Source: Brucella pseudintermedia (GTDB lineage: Bacteria; Pseudomonadota; Alphaproteobacteria; Rhizobiales; Rhizobiaceae). From it: a stretch of DNA of 64,000 nucleotides. Below, piece by piece: positions 1 to 8,606 of the stretch (the first letter of the stretch is position 1; each line of letters starts with the position of its first letter). The notes below the pieces were generated by a model that was not told the origin of the DNA, did not search any database, and saw only the letters and a list, made by a program, of their open reading frames with translations. Made by a program: the position numbers and the translations under genes. The stretch lies in NCBI RefSeq assembly GCF_042697365.1, contig NZ_CP137605.1; one strand, 5' to 3'.

Positions 1-729
1 CGCCAGAATGACGATCGCGGACAAGCCGAACAGGAAGCCCCGAAACATCACTTTCAGGAGGTTCGGAGACATGGCGACATAGCGCAGCCCCGCCATCATC
101 GCGGGTCCCAGCGTTTCACGCGGCAGGGTCGGCTTGACCGTTTCGGGCTTCCACCGCCACAGTGCCAGAATAAGCGCGCAATAGCTGAACGCATTGAAAA
201 TGAAGGCAAAAGCCGCACCCGCCGCCGCAACGATGATACCGCCGATGGCAGGACCGATGCTGCGCATGAGATTGAAGCTCATGCTGTTGAGCGCCACCGC
301 AGCAGGCAAATCGGTGCGGGGCACGATATCGCCCATCGACGCCTGCCATGAAGGATTGTGCAAGGCCCCGCCGCACCCGATCAGGAACGTAAAGCCGAGC
401 AGCATCCACGGCGTCAGGATGCCGAGATAGGCAAAAGCCGCCAGCGCGACGGAGATGAACAGGAGCAGGACCTGCGCGGTCAGCATGATGCGGCGGCGGT
501 CGAAATTATCGGCCAGGGCACCGGCTGCGACCGAAAAAAACATCACGGGCAAGGTTGTCGAAGCCTGCACCAAAGCAACCATGTCGTCCGAATGGGCGAT
601 GGTTGCCATCATCCAGCCAGCGCCGACCGTCTGCACCAAACCGCCAAGGTTGGAAACCAGCGTAGCTGACCACAGCGCCCGGAATGTTTTGTATTGGAAG
701 GGCGCGAGGGGGGAAATTCTCTGCGGCAC
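1..729 (-). CDS. MFS transporter, DUF894/enterobactin-exporter-like (3' end outside window)
   Basis: Inner-membrane major facilitator, probably a proton-driven exporter of small molecules. The visible 243 codons begin VPQRISPLAPFQYKTFRALW and contain hydrophobic helices and the cytoplasmic loop ALADNFDRRRIMLTAQ, the MFS signature between helices 2 and 3. The family is about 400-550 residues, so roughly half is missing beyond position 1. I chose a GTG start at 729 because GGGAGG lies 8 nt upstream; an ATG a little further upstream is in another frame. It is divergent from the TetR gene, and the palindrome at 876-903 lies between them, so the TetR protein could control it. The substrate is not visible. 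Confidence 0.8.
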   Translation of the reverse strand, partial: MPQRISPLAPFQYKTFRALWSATLVSNLGGLVQTVGAGWMMATIAHSDDMVALVQASTTLPVMFFSVAAGALADNFDRRRIMLTAQVLLLFISVALAAFAYLGILTPWMLLGFTFLIGCGGALHNPSWQASMGDIVPRTDLPAAVALNSMSFNLMRSIGPAIGGIIVAAAGAAFAFIFNAFSYCALILALWRWKPETVKPTLPRETLGPAMMAGLRYVAMSPNLLKVMFRGFLFGLSAIVILA

Positions 730-875
730 CGGACGACCTCCCGTTCCATCTGCCTCACATAGCCGATACGTGAATCTCTCCCACGGGACAAGGGGTCAAA
801 ACCAAAACCGGCTGAGAACCTCTTCCCCTGTCAAGGCATCCACTTTCGGCTCATCTCCCGATTGACTCCATCCTC

Positions 876-903
876 TGATTAGGTAGACTGGTCTACCTAA
901 TCA
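876..903. promoter_or_regulatory. 28-bp palindrome, probable TetR operator
   Basis: Two perfect 13-bp arms, TGATTAGGTAGAC and GTCTACCTAATCA, are separated by the two bases TG. The element ends 15 nt before the tetR start codon and lies in the divergent gap to the MFS gene. Size, symmetry and position fit a TetR autoregulatory operator; binding itself is inferred. Confidence 0.8.
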
Positions 904-918
904 TCTGGACAGTGTTTT

Positions 919-1509
919 ATGAGCGATTCCGCAACGACAAGTTCACGACCGGCACGCGAGCGGCTTCTGCAAGCGGCGGCGGAACTGTTTTACGACGAAG
1001 GCATTTCGGCCACCGGGATCGATGCGATCATCCAGCGCGCAGGCGTGGCGAAGCAGAGCCTCTACAACAACTTTGCCTCCAAGGCGGAGCTGGTGGCCAC
1101 CTATCTGGAGCACCGCCACGCCGAATGGCTTGGCCTCTATGAAAAGCGGCTCGAACAGGCAGCAAGCCCGATGGACGGAATACTGGCCATCTTCGACGCT
1201 TATCGCGATCACGCGGAATTCGCTTATGAACACGGGTTTCGCGGCTGCGGCCTGCTGAATGCGGCAGCAGAACTGCCCGCTGGCGACCCCGGACGGGAAG
1301 CGGTCAGAAAACACAAGGAACAGGTGGAGCACCTGCTTGTGGAGCATCTGAACGGCCTGATCCCCGATAATCCGGAACGGGTCAGCCAGTTGGCCGTGCA
1401 GCTTTCCTTCATACTGGAAGGAGCAATCATGCGCGCAGGGCTTGAGGGAAACAGCGCCCGCCTCGGGGAAGCCCGGGCGATGGTGGCTACAGTTTTGCAG
1501 CTGGGGTAA
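919..1509 (+). CDS. TetR/AcrR family transcriptional regulator
   Basis: One-component repressor of 196 residues, the usual family length. Residues about 10-58 form the helix-turn-helix domain (RERLLQAAAELFYDEG, then TGIDAIIQRAGVAKQSLYNN, with the typical YxxF-like recognition helix end). The C-terminal part is a ligand-binding helical domain, whose ligand cannot be inferred. The 28-bp palindrome just upstream is the likely autoregulatory site. It is followed after one base by the DMT exporter, so both are probably one transcript, and the divergent MFS exporter may also be under its control. This arrangement is typical of drug or metabolite efflux control. Confidence 0.9.
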   Translation: MSDSATTSSRPARERLLQAAAELFYDEGISATGIDAIIQRAGVAKQSLYNNFASKAELVATYLEHRHAEWLGLYEKRLEQAASPMDGILAIFDAYRDHAEFAYEHGFRGCGLLNAAAELPAGDPGREAVRKHKEQVEHLLVEHLNGLIPDNPERVSQLAVQLSFILEGAIMRAGLEGNSARLGEARAMVATVLQLG

Positions 1510-1510
1510 A

Positions 1511-2440
1511 ATGCAATCATCAAGGGACTATTTTCTGGGCGTGGCCGCTATCCTCGTCGCGTCCACCATCTGGGGCACGACCGGAACGGCAGCGACCTTC
1601 GCGCCGGAAGTCAGCGCGGTGGCAATCGGCGCCGCCGCCATGGGGCTTGGCGGGCTGGCGCAGGCGGCAATCGCCTGGCGCGGCATCGCGAGGTCGCGAA
1701 AGGCGCTCGCCCATCAATGGCGCGGGCTGTTGCTGGGCGCAATCTGCGTCGCCCTTTATCCGCTCGCCTTTTATGCGTCGATGCGGCTTGCAGGCGTGAC
1801 CATCGGCACGGTCATTTCGCTCGGGTCGGCCCCGCTTCTTTCGGCGGCAGTCGAATACAGGCAAAGCGGCTTTCGTCCGTCGCTGCGCTGGCTGGCTGGT
1901 GCAATCATCGGCATTATCGGCATGATGATGCTCAGCCTGTCGGAGGACGGCGGCACCCATGCCGCCGGAAGCGCCACCCTGACCGGCTCGCTGCTTGGCC
2001 TTGTGGCGGGCCTTACCTATGCCGTCTATTCCTCATGCGCGCGCCAGATGATGCAGGGCGGCATGGCCTCGACCACCGCCATGGGTGCCATATTCGGCGT
2101 TGGCGGACTGTTGCTCATGCCGGTTCTGATCGCGACCGGCGGACCGTTTCTCGCCTCGTGGAACAATGCTGCGGTGGGGCTCTATATGGCCTTCGTGACA
2201 ATGTTTCTCGGCTATGTCTGCTTCGGCTATGGTTTGAGCCGGGTCGAAACGAGCGTCGCCACCACGCTGACGCTGTTCGAGCCGGTGGTGGCCGCGTTTT
2301 TCGCGGCAGTGATCGTGGGTGAAAGGCTCTCCGCCACCGGCTGGCTCGGCGTGGTTCTGGTTGTGGCTTGCCTTGTCTGCATCACCATACCGACACGCAG
2401 CCAGAAAACCCGGCTGGAAGTGCCCGAACCATCAACCTGA
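1511..2440 (+). CDS. DMT superfamily (EamA) transporter
   Basis: Inner-membrane drug/metabolite exporter of 309 residues with about ten hydrophobic segments and two EamA repeats. The N-terminal helix has the EamA-like VASTIWGTTGTAATF stretch; the second repeat ends with TLFEPVVAAFFAAVIVGERL, characteristic of the family. The ATG at 1511 starts one base after the tetR stop, so the genes are tightly coupled; an in-frame upstream ATG at 1442 would overlap tetR deeply and is less likely. The substrate is unknown; amino acids or metabolites are common for the family. Confidence 0.88.
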   Translation: MQSSRDYFLGVAAILVASTIWGTTGTAATFAPEVSAVAIGAAAMGLGGLAQAAIAWRGIARSRKALAHQWRGLLLGAICVALYPLAFYASMRLAGVTIGTVISLGSAPLLSAAVEYRQSGFRPSLRWLAGAIIGIIGMMMLSLSEDGGTHAAGSATLTGSLLGLVAGLTYAVYSSCARQMMQGGMASTTAMGAIFGVGGLLLMPVLIATGGPFLASWNNAAVGLYMAFVTMFLGYVCFGYGLSRVETSVATTLTLFEPVVAAFFAAVIVGERLSATGWLGVVLVVACLVCITIPTRSQKTRLEVPEPST

Positions 2441-2441
2441 T

Positions 2442-2520
2442 GCGCTCGCGCCTTTTCGGGATGCGCTTTGTTTCTGCGCGCATCTCATCCGAAAACCGTT
2501 TCACACTTTTCGGGATGCGC
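2442..2520. repeat. Palindromic intergenic repeat, one full and one partial unit
   Basis: The full unit (2478-2520) starts GCGCATCTCATCCGAAAACC and ends CACTTTTCGGGATGCGC, so its ends pair as a hairpin. A shortened copy of the right half (CTTTTCGGGATGCGCT) lies just upstream at about 2451-2466. It occupies the convergent gap between the DMT gene and the LysR gene and resembles the repeats at 12262, 26043 and 46362. Confidence 0.7.
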
Positions 2521-3382
2521 TTTTCAGCCAATCCTTCACCGCCTCCACGGATTGCGGATGGCGCGGCTTTCGCAGCGAAACCGCATAGAAATCCGCGCCG
2601 ACCCGCAATTCGGTGGCCAGCGCCTGAACAAGACTGCCCGCCGCAATATCCTTTTCCACGAAAAAGCGGCTTGCCAGCGCCAGCCCGTGCCCGGCAATTG
2701 CCGCATCGATGGCAAGCGAAGTCTGGTTGAAGCGGGTGTTCTTCGGCGAAGCCGACACGCCGCCCGGAAAAGCCTTTTCCAGATATCGCGGCCAGAAATT
2801 ATGCGCATCGTGCAGCAGCGGATAGCGCTGCAGATTTTCCGGCAGGCCCGGATCGCCCAGCCTTGCGACCAGCACCGGGCTTGCGACGGCGACAATCACA
2901 TGCTGGAAAAGCAGCTCCGCATTCAGCCCCGGACCGAATGGCGGCTCGCCATAACGCACCGCGAGATCGACGGCATCGGTCTGGAAATTGGCAACCTTGT
3001 CGCTGGCGACGATGCGCAATTCTATATCGGGATGCGCTTGCGTAAACTCGGCCAGCCGCGGGATCAGCCATTTCGAGGCGAAGGTCGGCGTCACGCTGAC
3101 AGTCAGATGCTGCGGCTCGGGGCGCAGCATTTCGGTCGCCTCCGAAAGCAGGTCGAACGCCCGCCGCACACTGGCGATATAGGCGCGGGCCGGTTCGGTC
3201 ATGACCAGCGTGCGCGGCTGGCGCTCAAAGAGTTTCAGCCCAAGCTCCGCCTCAAGGCCGCGTATCTGCTGGGCCACCGCCGCCTGCGTCACGCCAAGTT
3301 CCTCCGCCGCCAGACGGAAGTTCAGATGCCGGGTGACGACTTCAAACACGCGCAGGCCATTGAGCGAGGGAAGTCTTTTCAT
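2501..3382 (-). CDS. LysR family transcriptional regulator (GcvA-like)
   Basis: A 293-residue LysR regulator. Residues about 1-60 hold the winged helix-turn-helix (RLPSLNGLRVFEVVTRHLNF, then AAEELGVTQAAVAQQIRGLE); the rest is the periplasmic-binding-protein-like effector domain with the GcvA-type stretch VTPTFASKWLIPRLAEF. It is divergent from the SDR gene across a 138-bp gap, the classic layout for LysR control of the neighbour. The last residues overlap the palindromic repeat at 2478-2520, so the repeat may have shaped the C-terminus. The effector is unknown. Confidence 0.88.
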   Translation of the reverse strand: MKRLPSLNGLRVFEVVTRHLNFRLAAEELGVTQAAVAQQIRGLEAELGLKLFERQPRTLVMTEPARAYIASVRRAFDLLSEATEMLRPEPQHLTVSVTPTFASKWLIPRLAEFTQAHPDIELRIVASDKVANFQTDAVDLAVRYGEPPFGPGLNAELLFQHVIVAVASPVLVARLGDPGLPENLQRYPLLHDAHNFWPRYLEKAFPGGVSASPKNTRFNQTSLAIDAAIAGHGLALASRFFVEKDIAAGSLVQALATELRVGADFYAVSLRKPRHPQSVEAVKDWLKSASRKV

Positions 3383-3520
3383 GATTGAAGCCCGATAGAT
3401 TTTCTATTGCCTGATGTTACGCATTATCGTTCGTCAGGACAATGGTTCTCGATTATAACTGCAAGGAATGGTTATTGACGGTCGCCGTCTTGTGCGACCT
3501 TTCCCGGAAAGGAAAGCATC
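3383..3520. promoter_or_regulatory. Divergent LysR-SDR promoter region
   Basis: AT-rich 138-bp gap between divergent genes. It contains a partial dyad around 3456-3475 (ATAACTGC ... GGTTAT) and a TTGACG hexamer near 3475 that could be a -35 element for the SDR gene. LysR binding here is inferred from layout only. Confidence 0.4.
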
Positions 3521-4225
3521 ATGACAATAGAAAAAGTAGCGATTGTGACGGCTGGCGGAAGCGGCATGGGCGCAGCCGCCGCACGCAGGCTGGCGCAAGA
3601 CGGATTCAAGGTCGCAATCCTTTCATCCTCCGGCAAGGGTGAAGCACTGGCGCAGGAACTGGGCGGCATCGGCGTCACCGGCTCAAACCAGTCGAATGAC
3701 GACCTGAAGCGCCTCGTGGACGCGGTTCTGGAAAAATGGGGCCGTATCGACGTGCTGGTCAACAGTGCTGGCCATGGTCCGCGCGCGCCGATCCTCGACA
3801 TCACTGATGAAGACTGGCACAAGGGGATGGATACCTATTTCCTCAATGCGGTGCGCCCGTCCCGCCTTGTCGTGCCGACAATGCAGAAGCAGAAATCCGG
3901 CGTCATCATCAATATCTCGACCGCATGGGCCTTCGAGCCGAGCGCCATGTTCCCGACTTCGGCGGTGTTCCGCGCCGGGCTTGCCTCGTTCACCAAGATT
4001 TTCGCCGACACCTATGCCGCCGACAATATCCGCATGAACAATGTTCTTCCGGGCTGGATCGACAGCCTGCCCAAGGTGGAAGAGCGCCGCGCAAGCGTTC
4101 CGATGCAGCGCTATGGCAAGAGCGAGGAAATCGCCGCGACAATCGCCTTCCTCGCATCGGACGGCGCAGCCTATATCACCGGCCAGAACCTGCGCGTGGA
4201 TGGCGGACTGACCCGGTCGGTTTGA
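3521..4225 (+). CDS. SDR family NAD(P)-dependent oxidoreductase
   Basis: Classical short-chain dehydrogenase of 234 residues. The cofactor motif is TAGGSGMGAAAA near residue 10, the structural motif is VNSAGHGPRAP near residue 82, and the C-terminal DGAAYITGQNLRVDGGLTRS is typical of FabG-like enzymes. The serine is in INISTAWAFEPSAM, but the usual YxxxK reads FPTSAVFRAGLASFTK: the catalytic tyrosine appears to be replaced by phenylalanine, with the lysine four positions later replaced by alanine. This suggests altered or lost classical activity. The divergent LysR protein probably regulates it. Confidence 0.85.
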   Translation: MTIEKVAIVTAGGSGMGAAAARRLAQDGFKVAILSSSGKGEALAQELGGIGVTGSNQSNDDLKRLVDAVLEKWGRIDVLVNSAGHGPRAPILDITDEDWHKGMDTYFLNAVRPSRLVVPTMQKQKSGVIINISTAWAFEPSAMFPTSAVFRAGLASFTKIFADTYAADNIRMNNVLPGWIDSLPKVEERRASVPMQRYGKSEEIAATIAFLASDGAAYITGQNLRVDGGLTRSV

Positions 4226-4298
4226 GTGACATCGGGTACGGTCGACCGTCATACGGGCGGCGGCCGTTTTCGGCGGGCTTTCCGGTATTCTGGAAGAT

Positions 4299-4703
4299 TC
4301 AGCCTGACGCCCTCGATTTCTTCCGCGCCTTTTTGGCCTGATTATGCGCGATGGCGGCCTGAACGAGCGCAATGAAGGCGCTTTCATCGATCGTTTCACC
4401 CTCGCTTATATCAATCGCCCGGCGCATATTACCTTCAAGGCTTGCATTGAAGATATGAGCCGGGTCGTCGAGCGCCGCGCCATGAGCGAAAGTCAGCTTC
4501 ACGACCTTCTTGTAAGTCTCGCCGGTGCAGATGATGCCGTCATGCGACCAGACCGGGACACCGAGCCATTTCCACTCCTCCACCACGTCGGGATCAGCCT
4601 GCCTTATGAGCGCGCGCATTCTGGCAAGCGTCTGGCCGCGCCAGTCGCCGAGTTCGGCGATGCGCCCGTCAATAAGCTTCGAAGCATCGTCGTCGCCTGC
4701 CAT
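4299..4703 (-). CDS. DUF1801 domain protein (YdhG-like)
   Basis: Small cytosolic protein of 134 residues. The DUF1801 signature is visible in WRGQTLARMRALIRQADPDV followed by EEWKWLGVPVWSHDGIICTG and the lysine-rich VVKLTFAHGAAL. The family is widespread and has been compared with frataxin-like iron-binding folds, but a biochemical role is not settled. The ATG at 4703 was chosen over one ten codons upstream because GGAGGGAGG sits directly before it. The C-terminus is basic (KKARKKSR). It appears to be a single-gene unit. Confidence 0.8.
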   Translation of the reverse strand: MAGDDDASKLIDGRIAELGDWRGQTLARMRALIRQADPDVVEEWKWLGVPVWSHDGIICTGETYKKVVKLTFAHGAALDDPAHIFNASLEGNMRRAIDISEGETIDESAFIALVQAAIAHNQAKKARKKSRASG

Positions 4704-4798
4704 GAAATTCCTCCCTCCAGACAAATTCGGCATTTTCTGTCCCTGACCCGCCCTCGCAAGCGAAAACCGGTTGGGAAGAAAGCGAGAAAATTAAAGCT

Positions 4799-6760
4799 TC
4801 ACCGTACGGCCTGGTCAAGCCGCGCGTCGGAGCGGGCAAGCGCGTCCAGCGCCATGCCCATCGGCAGGGCGGGGGCGAACAGGAAGCCCTGCCCGCTGTT
4901 GCAGCCCAGTTGACACAGCATCTCGCGGTCCTCCTCCGTCTCGATGCCTTCGGCGGTTACCTTGACGCCGAGGGCGTCGCCCAATGCGACCATCGCCCGC
5001 ACGATGTGCTGGTCGCCTTCCGACTCCGCGATGCCGCGCACGAACACCTGATCGATCTTGATCTTGTCGATGAGACCTTTTTTCAGCGAGGCAAAAGTCG
5101 CAAAGCCGGTGCCGAAATCGTCCAGCGCGATGGAAACGCCGGCATTCGACAGCGCGTCCAGACTGTCATTCATGCCGCGCTGGTCGAACGGCGCTTCTTC
5201 GGTAATCTCGATTTCCAGCATGGAAATCGGCAGATCGCGCCTTTCCATCTGGGACAGGATTTCATGCGGGATCCGGCCTCCGGCCATTTCGCGCGGCGAC
5301 AGGTTCATGGCCACCGTCAGGTCGCTGCGCCCCCTTTCGGTCAGCTTGTCGATCATCTCGCAGCAATTGAAGAAGACGTTCTTTGTGAGCTGCCGCACCA
5401 CGCCCACTTCACAGGCGACATCGATGATTTCCGGCGGTGCGATTGCGCCGTGCTGCGGATGGTCCCAGCGCAGCAACGCCTCGAAGCCCACCATGTTTCC
5501 GCTGGAAAGCTCCACCACCGGCTGGAAATAGGTCTGTATCTGCCCGGTCTCGATGGCGATGCGCAGATCACGCTCGATGCTCTGCTTGCGCTCCCATTCA
5601 TGCTGGAGTCGCTTCTCGAAAAAGTAATATTCGTTGCGGCCGCGCTTCTTGGCCGCATAAAGCGCGAAATCGGCGCGCAGCAGCATTTCAACCGGGTCAA
5701 GACGCTCCAGCCGGCAGATGCCGACGCAGGCGCCGATCTCGACCGACAGGATACCCTCATAATGGGCGCTCAGGCTGCCGATGATGCGCGCCGCAACCAG
5801 CCCCGCCTCGATCTTCGCCGATGGTTCGGGATAGACAAGCACGAATTCGTCGCCGCCGATGCGCGCCAGCACGGAGCGCTCGGGTGAAATCTGCCGGATA
5901 CGGCGCGCGATGGCGACCAGGAGATCGTCGCCCACCTTGTGTCCGTATGTGTCGTTGACGGATTTGAACCCGTCGAGGTCGATCAGCATGACGATGAACG
6001 GTCCGTCCGCGACAGGAAACAGCCGGATGGAGGTTTCCAGCCCGCGCCGGTTGAAGAGGCCGGTCAGCGGGTCCTCCTGCGACTTGAGCGCCATTTCGTC
6101 GGCCAGTTGCTTGGCCTCGTGTTTCAGCCTGCTTGTCTGGATGAAACGGTTCTGCCCCAGAAGCGCGCCCCGGGTCAGCCCGCACCAGAACAGCACCACA
6201 GAAACGGCGATCACGCCATGTTGCAGGTCGGCCTGCATGACCAGGCATACCACCGTCACCACAAGCGGCGGGGTGATGAAATTGATCGCAACCGAAGCAT
6301 AGGACGAACCGTAGGTGACGGCGCCCGCGCAGATGCCAGCGAGGATGACGAGGTAGACCGGCGATTGCGGGTCCGTCAACCCGCTCGAAAACACGGCGAC
6401 TCCGGACCAGAAAAAGCCGGACAGGGCGGCAAGAAGCTGGAACCGCCTGATCTGGCGCTGCAAGTCCGCGACGTCCCCGACCGGCGCCGCGCCGCGGTTA
6501 TGGGCAATTGCCTCGAAGAGGCGCAGCGCATTGACGATATTGACCAGCGCGAACCAGACGATCGATTCCCAGAAATGCCCAGCGGCGCTCTGGACCAGCA
6601 CAATGAGGCCCGAAAGAACCGTACTGATGGGCATCGAGAAGCGCGCGCCCTCGCGAATCTCCCCGAGCTGGTCCGCAAGTATCTTGTCGGCTATCGGACT
6701 GTCGTGGCTGCCATATGCCGACCTGACCAGTTGAAGCCAATATGCAGTTTTCGACCCCAT
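4799..6760 (-). CDS. Membrane GGDEF-EAL protein (cyclic-di-GMP turnover)
   Basis: A 653-residue inner-membrane signalling protein. Residues about 40-200 hold several hydrophobic helices in a sensory region without a recognised fold. The GGDEF domain follows (LTGLFNRRGLE near residue 238; intact RIGGDEF near 303), then an EAL domain (FEALLRWDHP near 430; DDFGTGFATFASLK near 547; IKIDQVFVRGI near 565). Both catalytic signatures look intact, so it could make or degrade cyclic-di-GMP; which activity dominates cannot be read from sequence. No RxxD inhibitory site is seen five residues before GGDEF. It stands alone, with a 229-bp gap upstream that shows no clear elements. Confidence 0.92.
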   Translation of the reverse strand: MGSKTAYWLQLVRSAYGSHDSPIADKILADQLGEIREGARFSMPISTVLSGLIVLVQSAAGHFWESIVWFALVNIVNALRLFEAIAHNRGAAPVGDVADLQRQIRRFQLLAALSGFFWSGVAVFSSGLTDPQSPVYLVILAGICAGAVTYGSSYASVAINFITPPLVVTVVCLVMQADLQHGVIAVSVVLFWCGLTRGALLGQNRFIQTSRLKHEAKQLADEMALKSQEDPLTGLFNRRGLETSIRLFPVADGPFIVMLIDLDGFKSVNDTYGHKVGDDLLVAIARRIRQISPERSVLARIGGDEFVLVYPEPSAKIEAGLVAARIIGSLSAHYEGILSVEIGACVGICRLERLDPVEMLLRADFALYAAKKRGRNEYYFFEKRLQHEWERKQSIERDLRIAIETGQIQTYFQPVVELSSGNMVGFEALLRWDHPQHGAIAPPEIIDVACEVGVVRQLTKNVFFNCCEMIDKLTERGRSDLTVAMNLSPREMAGGRIPHEILSQMERRDLPISMLEIEITEEAPFDQRGMNDSLDALSNAGVSIALDDFGTGFATFASLKKGLIDKIKIDQVFVRGIAESEGDQHIVRAMVALGDALGVKVTAEGIETEEDREMLCQLGCNSGQGFLFAPALPMGMALDALARSDARLDQAVR

Positions 6761-6989
6761 CGATATGCAACCACCGGCCAGAGCACGTTCAGCGTTTTCC
6801 GATCAGGACGCCCCCTTGTCCCCGGCCGGAAAGGAATGCAGAAAACTTCCCCCAATTGCCAAGTATAACATGCACTTTATCTAAAATGCCAATGGTCCAG
6901 CCGATCAATCAGCTACTTTGGCGGATGGGGCATACCACCGGGGCATTTCCCGTCCCGCCGTTCTAAACGGGAGGGATTGATGGCCCGTT

Positions 6990-8282
6990 CTACTCGGTCG
7001 CGGGTTCTTCCGCCGTCAGCAGCAGCTTGTCGATGCGGCGTCCGTCAAGGTCGACGATCTCGAATACCCAACCGTTCTTGACGAAGGTTTCGCCCACATC
7101 CGGCAGATGCTTCAATTCCTCAAGCGCCAGCCCGGCCACGGTGTTGTATTCCGCCTCATCATCGATCTGGAAACGCAGGAACTCCGAGAACTCGTCAATG
7201 GGCATCCAGCCGGAGACGAGGTAGGAACCGTCCGCCCGGCGCACGATTGCCTTTTCCTCGACATGGTCCTCCTCCTGCATGGCGCCGATAATGGCCTCGA
7301 TCACGTCGCCCGCGGTGATTACGCCTTCAAAATGGCCGTATTCGTCATAGACGAGCACCATATGCGTCGGGGTGCCGCGAATGGCTTCCACCACGTCCAG
7401 CGCATCGGAAAAATCCGACACGACGGGAACGTCGCGGACGATCTCGCGCAGATTGACGCTGCCCTTGGACGAGAGCTGGTTGAAGAAGTCGCGCACTTGC
7501 AGGACGCCGATCACCTCGTCGGAATCTTCGCCGCGCACCGGCAGCCGTGAACGGCTGGTGCCTTGCAGTTGCTCGCGGATTTCATCGAAACTGTCTTCTA
7601 TATCGACCATTTCGACATCCATGCGCGGCGTCATCAACCCGCGCGCCGTGCGGTCCGCCAGGCGCATAACGCCCGCGATCATGCGGGATTCCTCGGTCTC
7701 GATCACGCCGGCGCTATGCGCTTCGGCAAGAACGGACTTGATCTCCTCATCGGTCACGCCGTCGCTCGACTTGCCGGACTGCCCGAGCAGCTTCAGCACC
7801 AGACGGCCCGACGTATCGAGAAGCCAGACGAGCGGCGCAGCCATTTTCGACAACAGCGTCATGGTCGGGGCGACGCGGCTTGCCACCGCCTCCGGTGCGC
7901 GCAGCGCAATCTGCTTCGGCACGAGTTCGCCGATAATCAGCGACAGATAGGTGATCACCACGACGACCGAGCCGACGCCCAGCGCATCCGCAAGCGCTGG
8001 CGATATGCCCTGCCCCAGAAGCCAGCCCGACAGGCGGGCGCCCAATGTCGCGCCGGAAAACGCGCCCGACAGAACGCCGACCAGCGTAATGCCGATCTGG
8101 ACGGTAGACAGGAAACGGCCTGGATTATCGGCAAGCTCCATAGCCATGCGGGCGCCGCGGCTGCCCTTGTCGGCCATTACCCTCAGCCGTGCCGGTCGGG
8201 ATGAAACCACTGCGAGTTCCGACATGGCCAGAACGCCATTGAGGATGGTCAACAGCACGACCGTAATTATTTCAAAATACAA
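6990..8282 (-). CDS. Hemolysin-family CNNM/CorC-type membrane protein
   Basis: A 430-residue protein of the TlyC/HlyC/CorC family: an N-terminal DUF21/CNNM membrane domain (residues about 1-195, several hydrophobic helices), a CBS pair (about 205-335; LMTPRMDVEMVDIEDSFDEI and later VYDEYGHFEGVITAGDVIEA), and a C-terminal CorC/HlyC domain (about 345-425). The family is linked to magnesium or cobalt transport and resistance. The start is TTG at 8282, preceded by GAGGGG at good spacing; the next methionine is about 20 codons in and would remove part of the first helix. It is divergent from the sugar ABC operon. Confidence 0.88.
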   Translation of the reverse strand: MYFEIITVVLLTILNGVLAMSELAVVSSRPARLRVMADKGSRGARMAMELADNPGRFLSTVQIGITLVGVLSGAFSGATLGARLSGWLLGQGISPALADALGVGSVVVVITYLSLIIGELVPKQIALRAPEAVASRVAPTMTLLSKMAAPLVWLLDTSGRLVLKLLGQSGKSSDGVTDEEIKSVLAEAHSAGVIETEESRMIAGVMRLADRTARGLMTPRMDVEMVDIEDSFDEIREQLQGTSRSRLPVRGEDSDEVIGVLQVRDFFNQLSSKGSVNLREIVRDVPVVSDFSDALDVVEAIRGTPTHMVLVYDEYGHFEGVITAGDVIEAIIGAMQEEDHVEEKAIVRRADGSYLVSGWMPIDEFSEFLRFQIDDEAEYNTVAGLALEELKHLPDVGETFVKNGWVFEIVDLDGRRIDKLLLTAEEPATE

Positions 8283-8606
8283 AACTGCCCCTCAGGATCA
8301 GATAATCGGAATATAATGATAGAAAGGAAAGCCCCCTCTTTCCAGAGGCGGCCGCATAAAATACTACGGCCTTGCCTGAATTACAGTCATGATGCGCTTT
8401 CTTCCGGGCCCGTTTCCGGAATGCCGGCAAACGGAGAAAGCGGCGTCTGGTCAGGCCAATCACGGCTGGCGGCGGCAATTCGGGGCCGCACCCTGATATC
8501 CAAACGAGTTTTTTGCTAGCCCCGCAAAATTGGCTTGACCAGAAACCGAGTGCCTTCTACTTCTTCTGTCGATAGTTGACGAAAGTTTGCGCGAGGAGGA
8601 AGCGCG
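8283..8606. other. 324-bp divergent gap upstream of the sugar ABC operon
   Basis: No convincing gene was found. The right half should hold the promoter of the ABC operon: TTGACC at 8535-8540 with TACTTC at 8558-8563 (17-nt spacing) is a weak candidate. GAGGAGGAAGCG just before 8607 is a strong ribosome-binding site. No clear operator palindrome was seen. Confidence 0.4.
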
